Assembly: GCA_027065695.1 (NCBI GenBank)
Contig: JAMONP010000018.1
Location: forward strand, 1 to 64,000
Direction: 5' to 3'
Source: Desulfuromonadales bacterium
Lineage (GTDB): Bacteria > Desulfobacterota > Desulfuromonadia > Desulfuromonadales > BM103
DNA: 64,000 nucleotides
This document shows, piece after piece, positions 19,020-27,082 of this stretch (within the stretch, counting starts at the first letter, position 1; each line of letters begins with the position of its first letter). The notes beneath the pieces were generated by a model, which saw only the letters and a program-made list of their open reading frames with translations, was not told the origin of the DNA and ran no database searches. Made by a program: the position numbers and the translations under genes.

Positions 19020-19035
19020 GTCGCAATTTTGCGAC
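19020..19035. promoter_or_regulatory. Palindrome upstream of the ModE-like gene
   Basis: GTCGCAA-TT-TTGCGAC, seven-base arms, lies 25 bp upstream of the ModE-like start codon. This could be an operator for that regulator or part of its promoter region. It does not resemble the E. coli ModE box. Confidence 0.35.
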
Positions 19036-19060
19036 ATTTTATGATGTACAAGGTACTGTC

Positions 19061-19411
19061 ATGAACCAGATGCGAATCCGCAGTAAAATCTGGCTTGAAG
19101 TCGATGGTCAGCCCTTCCTCGGTGATGGCCGCTACCGACTGCTGTCTGCGGTACAACGCAGGGGTTCTATCAATGCTGCAGCCAAAGATCTCGGCATTTC
19201 TTACCGCAAAGCCTGGTCCCAACTGCAGGCGATGGAGAGATTCTCGCCTTTCCCGCTTATCGAAAGACGGGTCGGCGGTAAAGATGGTGGCGCCTCAAAG
19301 TTAACACCGGAAATCCTCGAGTTGATGGAACGTTTCAAGACCCTGCGCATTCAGGTTAATGATGAGGCCGATCGTTGCTTCACAACGTGTTTTTCAGCTG
19401 GGGGAGATTGA
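19061..19411 (+). CDS. ModE-like winged-helix regulator without Mop domain
   Basis: A 116-residue protein matching the N-terminal DNA-binding domain of ModE: RRGSINAAAKDLGISYRKAWSQLQAME around residues 35-61 is the diagnostic LysR-type helix-turn-helix of this family, followed by GGKDGGASKLTPEILELMERF. The molybdate-binding Mop domains of full-length ModE are absent. Its stop overlaps the start of the binding-protein gene, so it probably regulates the adjacent importer. How it senses metal cannot be told from the sequence; it may only need a partner, or act as a TupR/ModE-short type. Confidence 0.85.
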   Translation: MNQMRIRSKIWLEVDGQPFLGDGRYRLLSAVQRRGSINAAAKDLGISYRKAWSQLQAMERFSPFPLIERRVGGKDGGASKLTPEILELMERFKTLRIQVNDEADRCFTTCFSAGGD

Positions 19412-20238
19412 TGCTTCGAATTCTTGCCCTGCTGACAATCCTCTTTACCATATTTATTACGCCAGCACTTTCAGCCACGGCGAAGCCGGTTGTGGTCTTT
19501 GCAGGCTCTGCCTCGCAGCCACCACTCGTGGAAGCCGCAAAAGCCTTTGAGGAAAAATTCGGTATACCGATTACACTGCACCAGGGCGGTTCCGGTGCCA
19601 TGCTCAGTCAGGTTCTGCTGTCTGGTCAGGGTGATCTCTACATTCCCGGCTCCCCCGACTACATGGACAAAGCCAGAGAGTTAGACTTGATCGATGGTGA
19701 GGAAACCAACCTGGCCTACCTGATTCCAGCCATACTGGTACCCAAAGGCAATCCACTGCAGATCAGAACGCTGCAGGATCTCAGCCGACCCGGTGTACGT
19801 GTCGGCATAGCCGAGCCCGAAAGCGTCTGTGTTGGCCTTTATGCCGTCGAAATAATGCAGACAAACAATCTGGCGGACAAAATTCGTCCCAACCTGCGAG
19901 GCCAGGTCGAGAGTTGTGCCAAAGCAGCAGCCATGCTGCCTCTTGGTACGGTTGACGCCGTACTTGGATGGCGTGAATTTGCCACATGGAACCCACAGGC
20001 CATGGAGGCAATCCTGCTCAAGCCGGAAGAAATCCCGCGCCTGGCCTATATCCCGGCAGCACGACTGCGTCAAGCGACAAACCCTGAAGGCGCTGAAGCC
20101 TTTGTTACCTATCTAAAATCAGAAGACGGGCAAGCGATCTTTCGCAAATGGGGATATTTCACTGCAGAAGAGAATGCCCGCATGTTGGCACCGTCAGCAC
20201 GTATCGGCGGAACCTATAATCTTCCGGAGGGTTGGTAA
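19411..20238 (+). CDS. Molybdate/tungstate ABC transporter, substrate-binding protein
   Basis: Periplasmic binding protein of the ModA/WtpA family, 275 residues with a signal peptide (about residues 1-24, ending TPALSA). VVFAGSASQPPLVEAAKAF near residue 29 and the QGGSGAM stretch near residue 55 are the oxyanion-binding start of the family. The chosen ATG overlaps the ModE-like stop by one base and has GGGGAG 4 bp upstream. Whether it prefers molybdate or tungstate cannot be settled by eye; the context (nar, mob, moeA) favours molybdate. Confidence 0.87.
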   Translation: MLRILALLTILFTIFITPALSATAKPVVVFAGSASQPPLVEAAKAFEEKFGIPITLHQGGSGAMLSQVLLSGQGDLYIPGSPDYMDKARELDLIDGEETNLAYLIPAILVPKGNPLQIRTLQDLSRPGVRVGIAEPESVCVGLYAVEIMQTNNLADKIRPNLRGQVESCAKAAAMLPLGTVDAVLGWREFATWNPQAMEAILLKPEEIPRLAYIPAARLRQATNPEGAEAFVTYLKSEDGQAIFRKWGYFTAEENARMLAPSARIGGTYNLPEGW

Positions 20239-21023
20239 TGCTGCGTCGTGACACCATATTTAAAGGCGCTATGCTGCTACCGCTGGTCGTTCTATGCGGC
20301 TACTTCCTGCTCCTCGTCGGCAGTCAGTCTGCTTTCTTCAGTATGACTGACTTCCTCGAACAGATTGGACAAAAGGATATCCGCTCTGCAATTGCCCTCA
20401 GTCTGATTGCTGCTACGGCAAGTACTGTTATAGCTGTCATTATCGCGATTCCAGCGGCATACGCCCTGGCCAGAATTGACTTCCCTGGCAAACGTCTGGT
20501 CGATACATTCATTGACCTGCCCATGGTCCTCACACCAATTGCTCTCGGTACCCTGATCCTGATGTCATGGAACACCTCTATCGGCAGGCTCCTGTCTGAT
20601 ATCGGCATAACCCTGCCCTTCACGTTTGCTGGTATCATCCTCGCCCAATTTACAGTCGTAGTTGCCATCAGCGTGCGTATGCTCAAGGCGACCTTCGAAC
20701 AGGTCGACCCGCGCCAGGAACAGGTCGCCCGTCTGCTCGGCTGCTCGGCCTTTGAGAGTTTTCTACACGTTACCCTGCCGCTCGCCCGGCGCGGTATACT
20801 GGCGGCAATCATCCTGACCTGGGCCCGCGCCATCGGTGAGTTTGGCGCAACAGTAATGGTCGCCGGTACAGCCAGAGGGCAGACCGCGACCCTGCCAAGC
20901 AGTATCTACCTAGCTATGTCGATGGCCGACTTGCCTCGGGCCGTCACTCTGGTCGTCATCCTGATCGGCATTTCGCTGCTGGTTCTGTTTGGCGTACGTA
21001 TGGTCCCGGAGTCGCGAGGATGA
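20238..21023 (+). CDS. Molybdate/tungstate ABC transporter, permease
   Basis: Inner-membrane permease of the ModB/CysT family, 261 residues with about six membrane segments. The EAA loop is seen as ARLLGCSAFESFLHVTLPLARRGI near residue 168, followed by WARAIGEFGATVMVAG, a stretch characteristic of ModB-type permeases. The ATG overlaps the stop of the binding-protein gene by one base, with GGAGG 7 bp upstream. It overlaps the ATPase gene by 4 bp. Confidence 0.9.
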   Translation: MLRRDTIFKGAMLLPLVVLCGYFLLLVGSQSAFFSMTDFLEQIGQKDIRSAIALSLIAATASTVIAVIIAIPAAYALARIDFPGKRLVDTFIDLPMVLTPIALGTLILMSWNTSIGRLLSDIGITLPFTFAGIILAQFTVVVAISVRMLKATFEQVDPRQEQVARLLGCSAFESFLHVTLPLARRGILAAIILTWARAIGEFGATVMVAGTARGQTATLPSSIYLAMSMADLPRAVTLVVILIGISLLVLFGVRMVPESRG

Positions 21024-22123
21024 TCAGAATCGAACAACTGACCACCCGGCAAGGCAGCTTTACTCTGGGGCCCATCGATCTCGATCTTGGCGAGAGTTCC
21101 TATCTGACTATCCTCGGACCTTCTGGTGCTGGCAAGACCCTGTTCCTGGAAGCTTGCATGGGTCTTTTGACAGCACACTCCGGAAGAGTCTGGATTAATG
21201 GCACAGACGTGACGCACATCCCCCCAGAACAGCGTCACATTTCCTATCTACCCCAGGATCTGGCACTCTTCCCTCATCTCGGCGTTAAAGAGAATATCCT
21301 CTTCGGTGCCCGACACCGCAAGGTCGACAAGGAGTTGGCAGAGAGCAGACTTGGAGAATTGCTCGACTTACTCGATCTGCACGGGATTGTCAACCGACAT
21401 GATGTGACCTCGCTATCAGGTGGCGAGAAACAGCGCGTCGCCCTGGCCCGTGCTCTCCTGCCAGGCCCTCGACTGCTTTTTCTTGACGAACCATTCTCGG
21501 CGCTGGATGCCACCATCAGAAGGCAGCTGCAAGTCAGTCTGCGTGAGATCAACCGGCAACTGGGAGTCACCATTCTGCACGTCACACATGACCAGGAGGA
21601 AGCTTTCATGCTCGGTGAACGCATCGCCGTGATGATCGCCGGTCGCCTACGGCAGATTGGTGATCGCGATAATATTTATTATCAGCCCGAATCATTGGAC
21701 GTTGCGAATTTTCTGCGTAACCAGAATATCTATGATACAACCGTGGCGGCCATTGCTGCTGATGGCTCTTTGCAGATGGAAAACAGCATCACAGGTGCGC
21801 CATCCTACCCTGGAGCACAAGTCGGTGATCATGTCGCCGTAGGTATCAGGTCGGAGGAAATCGTGATCATCCGGTCGAATAAACCTATCGGCCCTGAGTT
21901 GCAACAGAACCTGTTCGATGGCACAGTCAAGGACATCCTCGCTTTCGGTGGCACACATACCCTGATAGTTGAGGTTCTCAGCACAGGGACTTGTGTTGAT
22001 GTCGAACTACCGAACTGCGCCATGCGTGATCTCGGTTATAATATTGGCGATGAACTGCAGATCTGTCTGCGTCGACATAGCCTATGGACAATCAAGAAGG
22101 AGGTTAATGATGTTGCCGTATAA
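21020..22123 (+). CDS. Molybdate/tungstate ABC transporter, ATP-binding protein
   Basis: ATPase subunit, 367 residues. Walker A GPSGAGKT near residue 33, signature LSGGEKQR near residue 133, Walker B LLFLDEPFSALD and switch HVTHDQ are all intact. The last 120 residues carry the TOBE-type domain common to ModC and sulfate/molybdate importers. It overlaps the permease gene by 4 bp and moeA by 14 bp, giving a fully coupled operon from the ModE-like gene to moeA. Confidence 0.9.
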   Translation: MIRIEQLTTRQGSFTLGPIDLDLGESSYLTILGPSGAGKTLFLEACMGLLTAHSGRVWINGTDVTHIPPEQRHISYLPQDLALFPHLGVKENILFGARHRKVDKELAESRLGELLDLLDLHGIVNRHDVTSLSGGEKQRVALARALLPGPRLLFLDEPFSALDATIRRQLQVSLREINRQLGVTILHVTHDQEEAFMLGERIAVMIAGRLRQIGDRDNIYYQPESLDVANFLRNQNIYDTTVAAIAADGSLQMENSITGAPSYPGAQVGDHVAVGIRSEEIVIIRSNKPIGPELQQNLFDGTVKDILAFGGTHTLIVEVLSTGTCVDVELPNCAMRDLGYNIGDELQICLRRHSLWTIKKEVNDVAV

Positions 22124-23297
22124 AGATGCCCTGAATTCAGTCCTGGAAACTGTGCAGCCCCTGACTCCTTGCGAAAGATTGACTGCCGATACAGGGGGAC
22201 TGGTTCTGGCTGAAGCCATCAAGGCTCATTGGGATATGCCACGCTGCGATAACTCTGCAATGGATGGTTATGCCATTGCAGGAAGATCGTGTGCAAAGGA
22301 CTCTCCGTTGGAAATCATCGGGGCCTCTTATGCGGGACACCCTTTCACCGGGACAGTCCCGGCGGGGAAATCGATCCGTATCACAACGGGCGCCGCTCTG
22401 CCAAACGGTGTGGAGACAGTCATCCCCGTAGAGGACTCAAAAGAAGAGGACGGACAGCTCTGCATCCAAACGTCATTTTCAACAGGACAGCATGTGCGCT
22501 TGCAGGGTGAGGAGTTTCAGGCCGGTGTGCAGCTTCTGCAAGCCGGGACTTTACTTAAAGCGGGTGATATCAGTCTACTTGCCAGCGCAGGTGTTGACCG
22601 GGTCAGGGTTTATCCGCGGCCACGGGTCGCAATTATTTCAACCGGTGACGAACTGATCGAACTGGGCGAAACACCCAGGCCGGATCAGGTTGTCAATTCC
22701 AACCTACATTTTCTGACCACACGATTACAGGAATGCGGCTGTGAACCTGTATGTATCGGCATCGGCAAGGATGATACGGCATCGCTGGATGAATTCATCG
22801 CTCAGGCGCTGGATACAGACCTGATCCTTTCTACAGGCGGCGTCTCTGTCGGCGAAAAAGACCATGTCCAGGAAGCCTTGTCCCGTCATCGTTTCCAAAA
22901 GCGATTCTGGAGGGTTGCCATCAAACCAGGCAAGCCTGTGCTCTTTGGCCTCCTCGAAGACAAGCCTTTTCTGGGCCTGCCGGGGAATCCGGCCTCAACA
23001 GCAATGACCTTTGAACTCTTTGCCAGACCCGCCCTGAAAAAAATGGCCGGCCATACAGATTGTCATCTGCAACAACGTAGTGGCATTCTTACCAGTGGAG
23101 TCAAGGGTGGTGGGGACCGACAGATCTTTCGCTGGTGTAAGCTGGGGTGGCACAACGGTCGCTACGAAGTTGACGTTCAGTCACATCAAGGGTCGGGTCA
23201 AAACCTCAGTATTCAAGGTGCTAATGCTCTGTTGACGATCCCGGTGGGGACATCACAAATTGATCGAGGAGAGATCGTTGAGGTTTTCTTGTTGTAA
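22110..23297 (+). CDS. moeA: Molybdopterin molybdenumtransferase
   Basis: Inserts molybdate into adenylated molybdopterin, the last step before MobA. The 395-residue product has the MoeA domain order: PRCDNSAMDGYA near residue 46, the MoCF-binding domain with STGDEL and STGGVSVGEKDHV, then LPGNPASTAMTFELF. Two adjacent ATGs (22107 and 22110) are possible; the second has AGGAGG 6 bp upstream. The stop codon lies inside the left terminal repeat of a 147-bp element, so the natural C-terminus may have been altered by a few residues. Confidence 0.94.
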   Translation: MLPYKDALNSVLETVQPLTPCERLTADTGGLVLAEAIKAHWDMPRCDNSAMDGYAIAGRSCAKDSPLEIIGASYAGHPFTGTVPAGKSIRITTGAALPNGVETVIPVEDSKEEDGQLCIQTSFSTGQHVRLQGEEFQAGVQLLQAGTLLKAGDISLLASAGVDRVRVYPRPRVAIISTGDELIELGETPRPDQVVNSNLHFLTTRLQECGCEPVCIGIGKDDTASLDEFIAQALDTDLILSTGGVSVGEKDHVQEALSRHRFQKRFWRVAIKPGKPVLFGLLEDKPFLGLPGNPASTAMTFELFARPALKKMAGHTDCHLQQRSGILTSGVKGGGDRQIFRWCKLGWHNGRYEVDVQSHQGSGQNLSIQGANALLTIPVGTSQIDRGEIVEVFLL

Positions 23298-23440
23298 CTT
23301 CAGCGCCTATGCTTAAACCATTAAAAACACCCCCCTGCTCGTGATACTCGCTTCCCCCCTGTAAAACAGGGGGGATTGAGAGTCTGAATTCCCGCTTACA
23401 CCCTCGGGAATGACGATCTTTAACTGCAAGCTGAAGTTAC
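23294..23440 (+). repeat. 147-bp MITE-like repeat, copy B, with intact terminal inverted repeats
   Basis: Ends are GTAACTTCAGC (23294-23304) and its exact inverse GCTGAAGTTAC (23430-23440). Length and orientation equal the copy at 237-383. Internally it contains CCCCCCTGCTCGTG and a run-flanked CCCCCCTGTAAAACAGGGGGG hairpin. The moeA stop TAA (23295-23297) is supplied by the left end. Confidence 0.8.
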
Positions 23441-23510
23441 CTCCGTGGTTTACTAAAAAGATAATTTCTACAATAAATCCTTCATTTTAGAAGAGATAAC
23501 ATTGTGTCGT

Positions 23511-23539
23511 TTGACCCCACTCGGTAATCTATGTATCAT
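23511..23539 (+). promoter_or_regulatory. Sigma-70-type promoter of the proVWX leader
   Basis: TTGACC and TATCAT are separated by exactly 17 bp. A start site near 23546 would begin the transcript only 5 bases before the GGTGATG stem described next, about 325 bp ahead of proV. Confidence 0.6.
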
Positions 23540-23550
23540 TGCTTTGCTAA

Positions 23551-23697
23551 GGTGATGCCCTGCCAGGGTATTCCATCCTTGTCCCGCAAGGCCATCGTCA
23601 AGAACATCACCCCGAGTGATGCTTCACAGATCGCCTTTCCTTACAGAGTTGCGCTTGAGTCTGCTTTCCCGGCAGAACGGGTCGCGGGTTGCTCTGT
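23551..23697 (+). ncRNA. Candidate structured leader RNA upstream of the glycine betaine importer
   Basis: GGTGATG (23551-23557) pairs with CATCACC (23605-23611), enclosing two small hairpins: CCCTG-CC-AGGG and CCTTG-TCCCG-CAAGG. The same CATCAC can instead pair with GTGATG at 23616-23621 across a 5-base loop, so two mutually exclusive folds exist. Further on, ACAGAG (23643-23648) pairs with CTCTGT (23692-23697) around TCTGC-N7-GCAGA. It does not fit the riboswitch classes I can recall. The same stretch is also an open reading frame, so the RNA interpretation is tentative. Confidence 0.35.
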
Positions 23698-23710
23698 CTT
23701 TAAAAAATAA
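23555..23710 (+). CDS. Possible 51-residue small protein in the proV leader
   Basis: An ATG directly after the leader promoter opens a frame ending in TAA at 23708-23710. The predicted peptide begins MPCQGIPSLSRKAIVKNITP and ends RVAGCSVFKK; it is basic, has two cysteines, and has no membrane segment. AAGG lies only 2 bp before the ATG, a poor spacing. I do not recognise it. It overlaps the hairpins listed for the leader; it could be a leader peptide, a real small gene or chance. Confidence 0.25.
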   Translation: MPCQGIPSLSRKAIVKNITPSDASQIAFPYRVALESAFPAERVAGCSVFKK

Positions 23711-23869
23711 ATTTACGACGATTCTTGGGGCACTGCTGATTGCAGACGACCACCTTCTCTTCTGTTCACTTTAGGCCGTAACCACAGGTGCAACTTCCGC
23801 TTACCCGCAAGCTGTTTCACATAGTTACCCCGGAGAATCATGTATAAAGATGATTTTTAAGGAGAAAAA

Positions 23870-25099
23870 ATGTCACAAGAGATCAAGGTCTCTGTTAAAA
23901 ACCTATTCAAAGTCTTCGGTCCTCACCCGAAAAAAGCTATGGGTCTGCTTGAACAAGGCTTGGATAAAGAAGCGATTTTCGAAAAGATCGAAACAACAAT
24001 CGGTGTACAGAATGCCAGCTTCGAAATCTATACCGGTGAGATTTTCGTTATTATGGGACTTTCCGGTTCCGGAAAATCGACCATGGTGCGGATGATCAAC
24101 CGCTTGATTGAACCGACCGCCGGACAGGTGTTTATCGATGGCGAAGATATCGTCAGCATGAGCAATGACGAGTTGGTCAAGATGCGGCGCAAGAAAATGA
24201 GTATGGTTTTTCAATCCTTTGCCCTGATGCCGCACATGACGGTTCTGCAGAATGCAGCCTTTGGGCTTGAGATGGACGGCATCGATAAACTGACCCGTGA
24301 AGCACGGGCACTGCAGGCCTTGGAACAGGTTGGCCTGGAGGCCTGGGCAGGCAGCATGCCGAATGAACTCTCCGGTGGCATGCAGCAGAGGGTCGGTCTG
24401 GCTCGCGGTTTGGCGGTTGATCCAGATATTCTGTTGATGGACGAAGCTTTCTCAGCGCTTGACCCTCTGATTCGTACTGAAATGCAGGATGAACTCCTTA
24501 AGCTACAAGCAAAGGCGAAACGAACTATCGTCTTTATCTCCCACGATCTTGATGAAGCAATGCGCATCGGTGACCGGATTGCCATCATGGAAGGGGGCAA
24601 AGTAGTACAGGTAGGGACACCGGAAGAAATCCTGCAAAACCCGGCCGATGATTACGTGCGTGCCTTCTTCCGTGGCGTCGACCCGACCAACATTCTCACC
24701 GCTGGCGACATTGCCACTGACACTCAGGTCACCATTATCATCACCGATGGCAAAAACCCGCGCGCTGCCTTACAAAGACTGATTAAGAATGACCGTGATT
24801 ATGCTTATGTCATTGACAGCAACCGTATTTTCAAAGGGATTGTCTCAACAGATTCTTTGCGTGATCTGATTGACTCTCCGGATCAGCCGCAGTTGATTGC
24901 CAACGCCTACCTTGATGATGTCGTGCCAGCACATGCAAACGATTCAATGCAGGACATTCTTCCCGAAGTGGCAAGCCATTCCTGGCCACTACCGGTTCTC
25001 AAAGATGACAAGGAGTATGTAGGCGTCGTCTCAAAAAACCTCTTTCTGCGCACCCTGCACCGAAGCGAACAAGAAGACTCAACGGCAGCGACTGCCTGA
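23870..25099 (+). CDS. proV: Glycine betaine/proline ABC transporter, ATP-binding protein
   Basis: ATPase of an osmoprotectant importer, 409 residues. It has the ProV/OpuAA N-terminal extension, Walker A GLSGSGKST near residue 62, signature LSGGMQQRVG near residue 166 and Walker B ILLMDEAFSALD. About residues 280-395 form paired CBS domains, which in this family sense ionic strength or nucleotides. AAGGAG precedes the ATG. The three importer genes follow in order proV, proW, proX with gaps of 27 and 43 bp. Confidence 0.93.
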   Translation: MSQEIKVSVKNLFKVFGPHPKKAMGLLEQGLDKEAIFEKIETTIGVQNASFEIYTGEIFVIMGLSGSGKSTMVRMINRLIEPTAGQVFIDGEDIVSMSNDELVKMRRKKMSMVFQSFALMPHMTVLQNAAFGLEMDGIDKLTREARALQALEQVGLEAWAGSMPNELSGGMQQRVGLARGLAVDPDILLMDEAFSALDPLIRTEMQDELLKLQAKAKRTIVFISHDLDEAMRIGDRIAIMEGGKVVQVGTPEEILQNPADDYVRAFFRGVDPTNILTAGDIATDTQVTIIITDGKNPRAALQRLIKNDRDYAYVIDSNRIFKGIVSTDSLRDLIDSPDQPQLIANAYLDDVVPAHANDSMQDILPEVASHSWPLPVLKDDKEYVGVVSKNLFLRTLHRSEQEDSTAATA

Positions 25100-25126
25100 T
25101 CATCACTAAGGAGCAAATAAAGAGCG

Positions 25127-25966
25127 ATGCGAATTTTCAATTTTGATGAACAGCTGATACCTCTTGATGAATGGGTACAAACCGCCGTTGACTGGACGGT
25201 CCTTAACTATCGCGACTTCTTTCAGGTGATCAAGGTGCCGGTTGAACTCAGTCTGGAAGCCCTGGAATGGTTCTTTGCCACCCTGCCGCCCTTCGTAGTG
25301 ATCATGCTTTTTGCTCTTGCCGCCTGGCGTTATACTGGCAAAAGAGTGACTGTTTTTACGGTTCTCTCATTCCTGCTGGTTGGTTATCTCGGCCTCTGGG
25401 ATGACACTATGACAACCTTGTCGATGGTGATCTGCTCGGTATTGTTTTGCGCTATTGCCGGGATACCTCTCGGCATCATGGCGGGACGCAGTGATCGTTT
25501 CGAAATGTTCCTGCGCCCCTTCCTCGATGCCATGCAAACAACCCCGGCCTTCGTCTACCTGATTCCTGTGGTCATGCTCTTCAGCATCGGTACAGTCTCC
25601 GGTATCCTGGCAACCATCGTTTTTGCCTTACCACCAATTATTCGCCTGACCAGCCTCGGGATTCGCCAGGTTCACCCGGAACTGGTTGAAGCGGCACTCG
25701 CCTTTGGGGCTACCCCTTGGCAGGTTTTACGCAAGGTACAGTTCCCTCTCGCCATGCCCTCAGTCATGGCCGGGCTCAATCAGACCATTATGATGGCTTT
25801 GTCGATGGTCGTGATTGCGGCATTGATCGGCGCTGGTGGTCTTGGAAATCCGGTTGTGCAAGGTTTGAATACTCTGGAGATCGGCCTGGCCACCATCGGT
25901 GGTTTGTCGATTGTTCTCCTGGCAATGGTGCTTGATCGGATCACCCAGGGGATCTCTCAAAAGTAA
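25127..25966 (+). CDS. proW: Glycine betaine/proline ABC transporter, permease
   Basis: Inner-membrane permease, 279 residues. The N-terminal 50 residues are soluble and amphipathic, as in E. coli ProW though shorter; they are followed by about six to seven membrane segments. The EAA loop is EAALAFGATPWQVLRKVQFPLAMPSV near residue 188, and the QTTPAFVYLIPVVMLF segment near residue 140 is characteristic of the family. AAGGAG lies 13 bp before the ATG, rather far. Confidence 0.93.
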   Translation: MRIFNFDEQLIPLDEWVQTAVDWTVLNYRDFFQVIKVPVELSLEALEWFFATLPPFVVIMLFALAAWRYTGKRVTVFTVLSFLLVGYLGLWDDTMTTLSMVICSVLFCAIAGIPLGIMAGRSDRFEMFLRPFLDAMQTTPAFVYLIPVVMLFSIGTVSGILATIVFALPPIIRLTSLGIRQVHPELVEAALAFGATPWQVLRKVQFPLAMPSVMAGLNQTIMMALSMVVIAALIGAGGLGNPVVQGLNTLEIGLATIGGLSIVLLAMVLDRITQGISQK

Positions 25967-26009
25967 TCTTTCAAGATTCATTAACCCATAAATTTACAAG
26001 GAGAAAAGC

Positions 26010-27029
26010 ATGAAACGCATTTTATTAGTTCTACTGATGTTAGCTCTAACGATGCCAGCTTTAGCTGACCAGCAAAAGCCCGGCAAAGGCATCAAAGTTC
26101 AACCTGCCCGCGCAACCTGGAATACAGGCTACTTCCAGGAAGCCCTGGTAAGAGCAGGCCTGAAAGAGCTTGGCTACAATGTCAAGAAGCCTAAAGAGCT
26201 ACAGAACCCGCTCTTCTACCAAGCACTCGCTCTGGGTGATCTCGACTACTGGACCAACGGCTGGTTCCCTGTCCACGATGGACAAATGCCGAAGAATTTT
26301 TACGAGAAGGGTGAAAAAGTCGGCTACGTTGTCAAAGCTGGCGGCTTGCAAGGCTACATGGTCTCTAAAAAAGAAGTGGAAAAATACAACATCCAATCGC
26401 TTGCAGACTTCAATCGCCCGGAGGTCAAAGAAGCCTTCGATGCCAATGGCGACGGCAAGGCTGACCTGACTGCCTGCCCTGCCGGTTGGGGCTGTGAGGC
26501 CACCATTGCTCATCATATGAAAGCCTATGGTCTTGGAGATGATATCAATCTGATCAAAGCATCCTACTCGGCAAGCATGGCTGACGTCCTGGCCCGCTAC
26601 AAGTCCGGCGAACCAGCCTTCTTCTACACCTGGGCACCAAACTGGACAATTTTCAAGCTCAAGCCAGGCGAAGACGTGGTGTGGATGAATGTTCCTGAGA
26701 TCAAGCCTACGGAAGCGCAAATGCCACAGGTGGATCGTCTGACGATGAGCGGCGTTACCGGAGCAGTCAGTGATCCGATCAAACTCGGCTTTGTGGCTGC
26801 CGATATCCAGATTGTTGCCAACAAAGAATTCCTCGCCGCGAATCCTGCAGCGAAAGCTTTCTTCAAGGTCTTCACCTTGCCCCTCGGTGATATCAATGAG
26901 CAGAACACCAAGATGCAGGAAGGCGAGAAATCACAGAAGGATATCGAGCGACACGTCAAGGAATGGATTGCCAAGCATCAGGAGAAATGGAACGGTTGGC
27001 TTGAAGTAGCTCGCAAAGCAGCTTTGTAA
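26010..27029 (+). CDS. proX: Glycine betaine/proline ABC transporter, binding protein
   Basis: Periplasmic binding protein, 339 residues, with a clear signal peptide (LLMLALTMPALA, cleavage near residue 19). RATWNTGYFQEAL near residue 35, DYWTNGWFPVHDG near residue 78 and the CPAGWGCEATI stretch near residue 155 match E. coli ProX, including the tryptophans that box the trimethylammonium group and the two cysteines. It ends the operon, 21 bp before a strong terminator. Confidence 0.94.
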   Translation: MKRILLVLLMLALTMPALADQQKPGKGIKVQPARATWNTGYFQEALVRAGLKELGYNVKKPKELQNPLFYQALALGDLDYWTNGWFPVHDGQMPKNFYEKGEKVGYVVKAGGLQGYMVSKKEVEKYNIQSLADFNRPEVKEAFDANGDGKADLTACPAGWGCEATIAHHMKAYGLGDDINLIKASYSASMADVLARYKSGEPAFFYTWAPNWTIFKLKPGEDVVWMNVPEIKPTEAQMPQVDRLTMSGVTGAVSDPIKLGFVAADIQIVANKEFLAANPAAKAFFKVFTLPLGDINEQNTKMQEGEKSQKDIERHVKEWIAKHQEKWNGWLEVARKAAL

Positions 27030-27050
27030 GTCTGACTCAACCAGCACGAT

Positions 27051-27082
27051 AGCCCGGAGGATTGTTCCTCCGGGCTATTTTT
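27051..27082. terminator. Strong terminator between proX and the WYL regulator
   Basis: AGCCCGGAGGA and TCCTCCGGGCT form a perfect 11-bp stem with a TTGT loop, followed by ATTTTT on the plus strand. The stem lies at the 3' ends of two convergent genes and overlaps the last codons of the regulator, so it mainly serves proX. Confidence 0.92.

Noticed and set aside
23551-23870. Known riboswitch (glycine, cobalamin, c-di-AMP ydaO, c-di-GMP) upstream of proV
   Set aside because: The conserved core words of these classes as I remember them are not present; kept only as an unclassified candidate.
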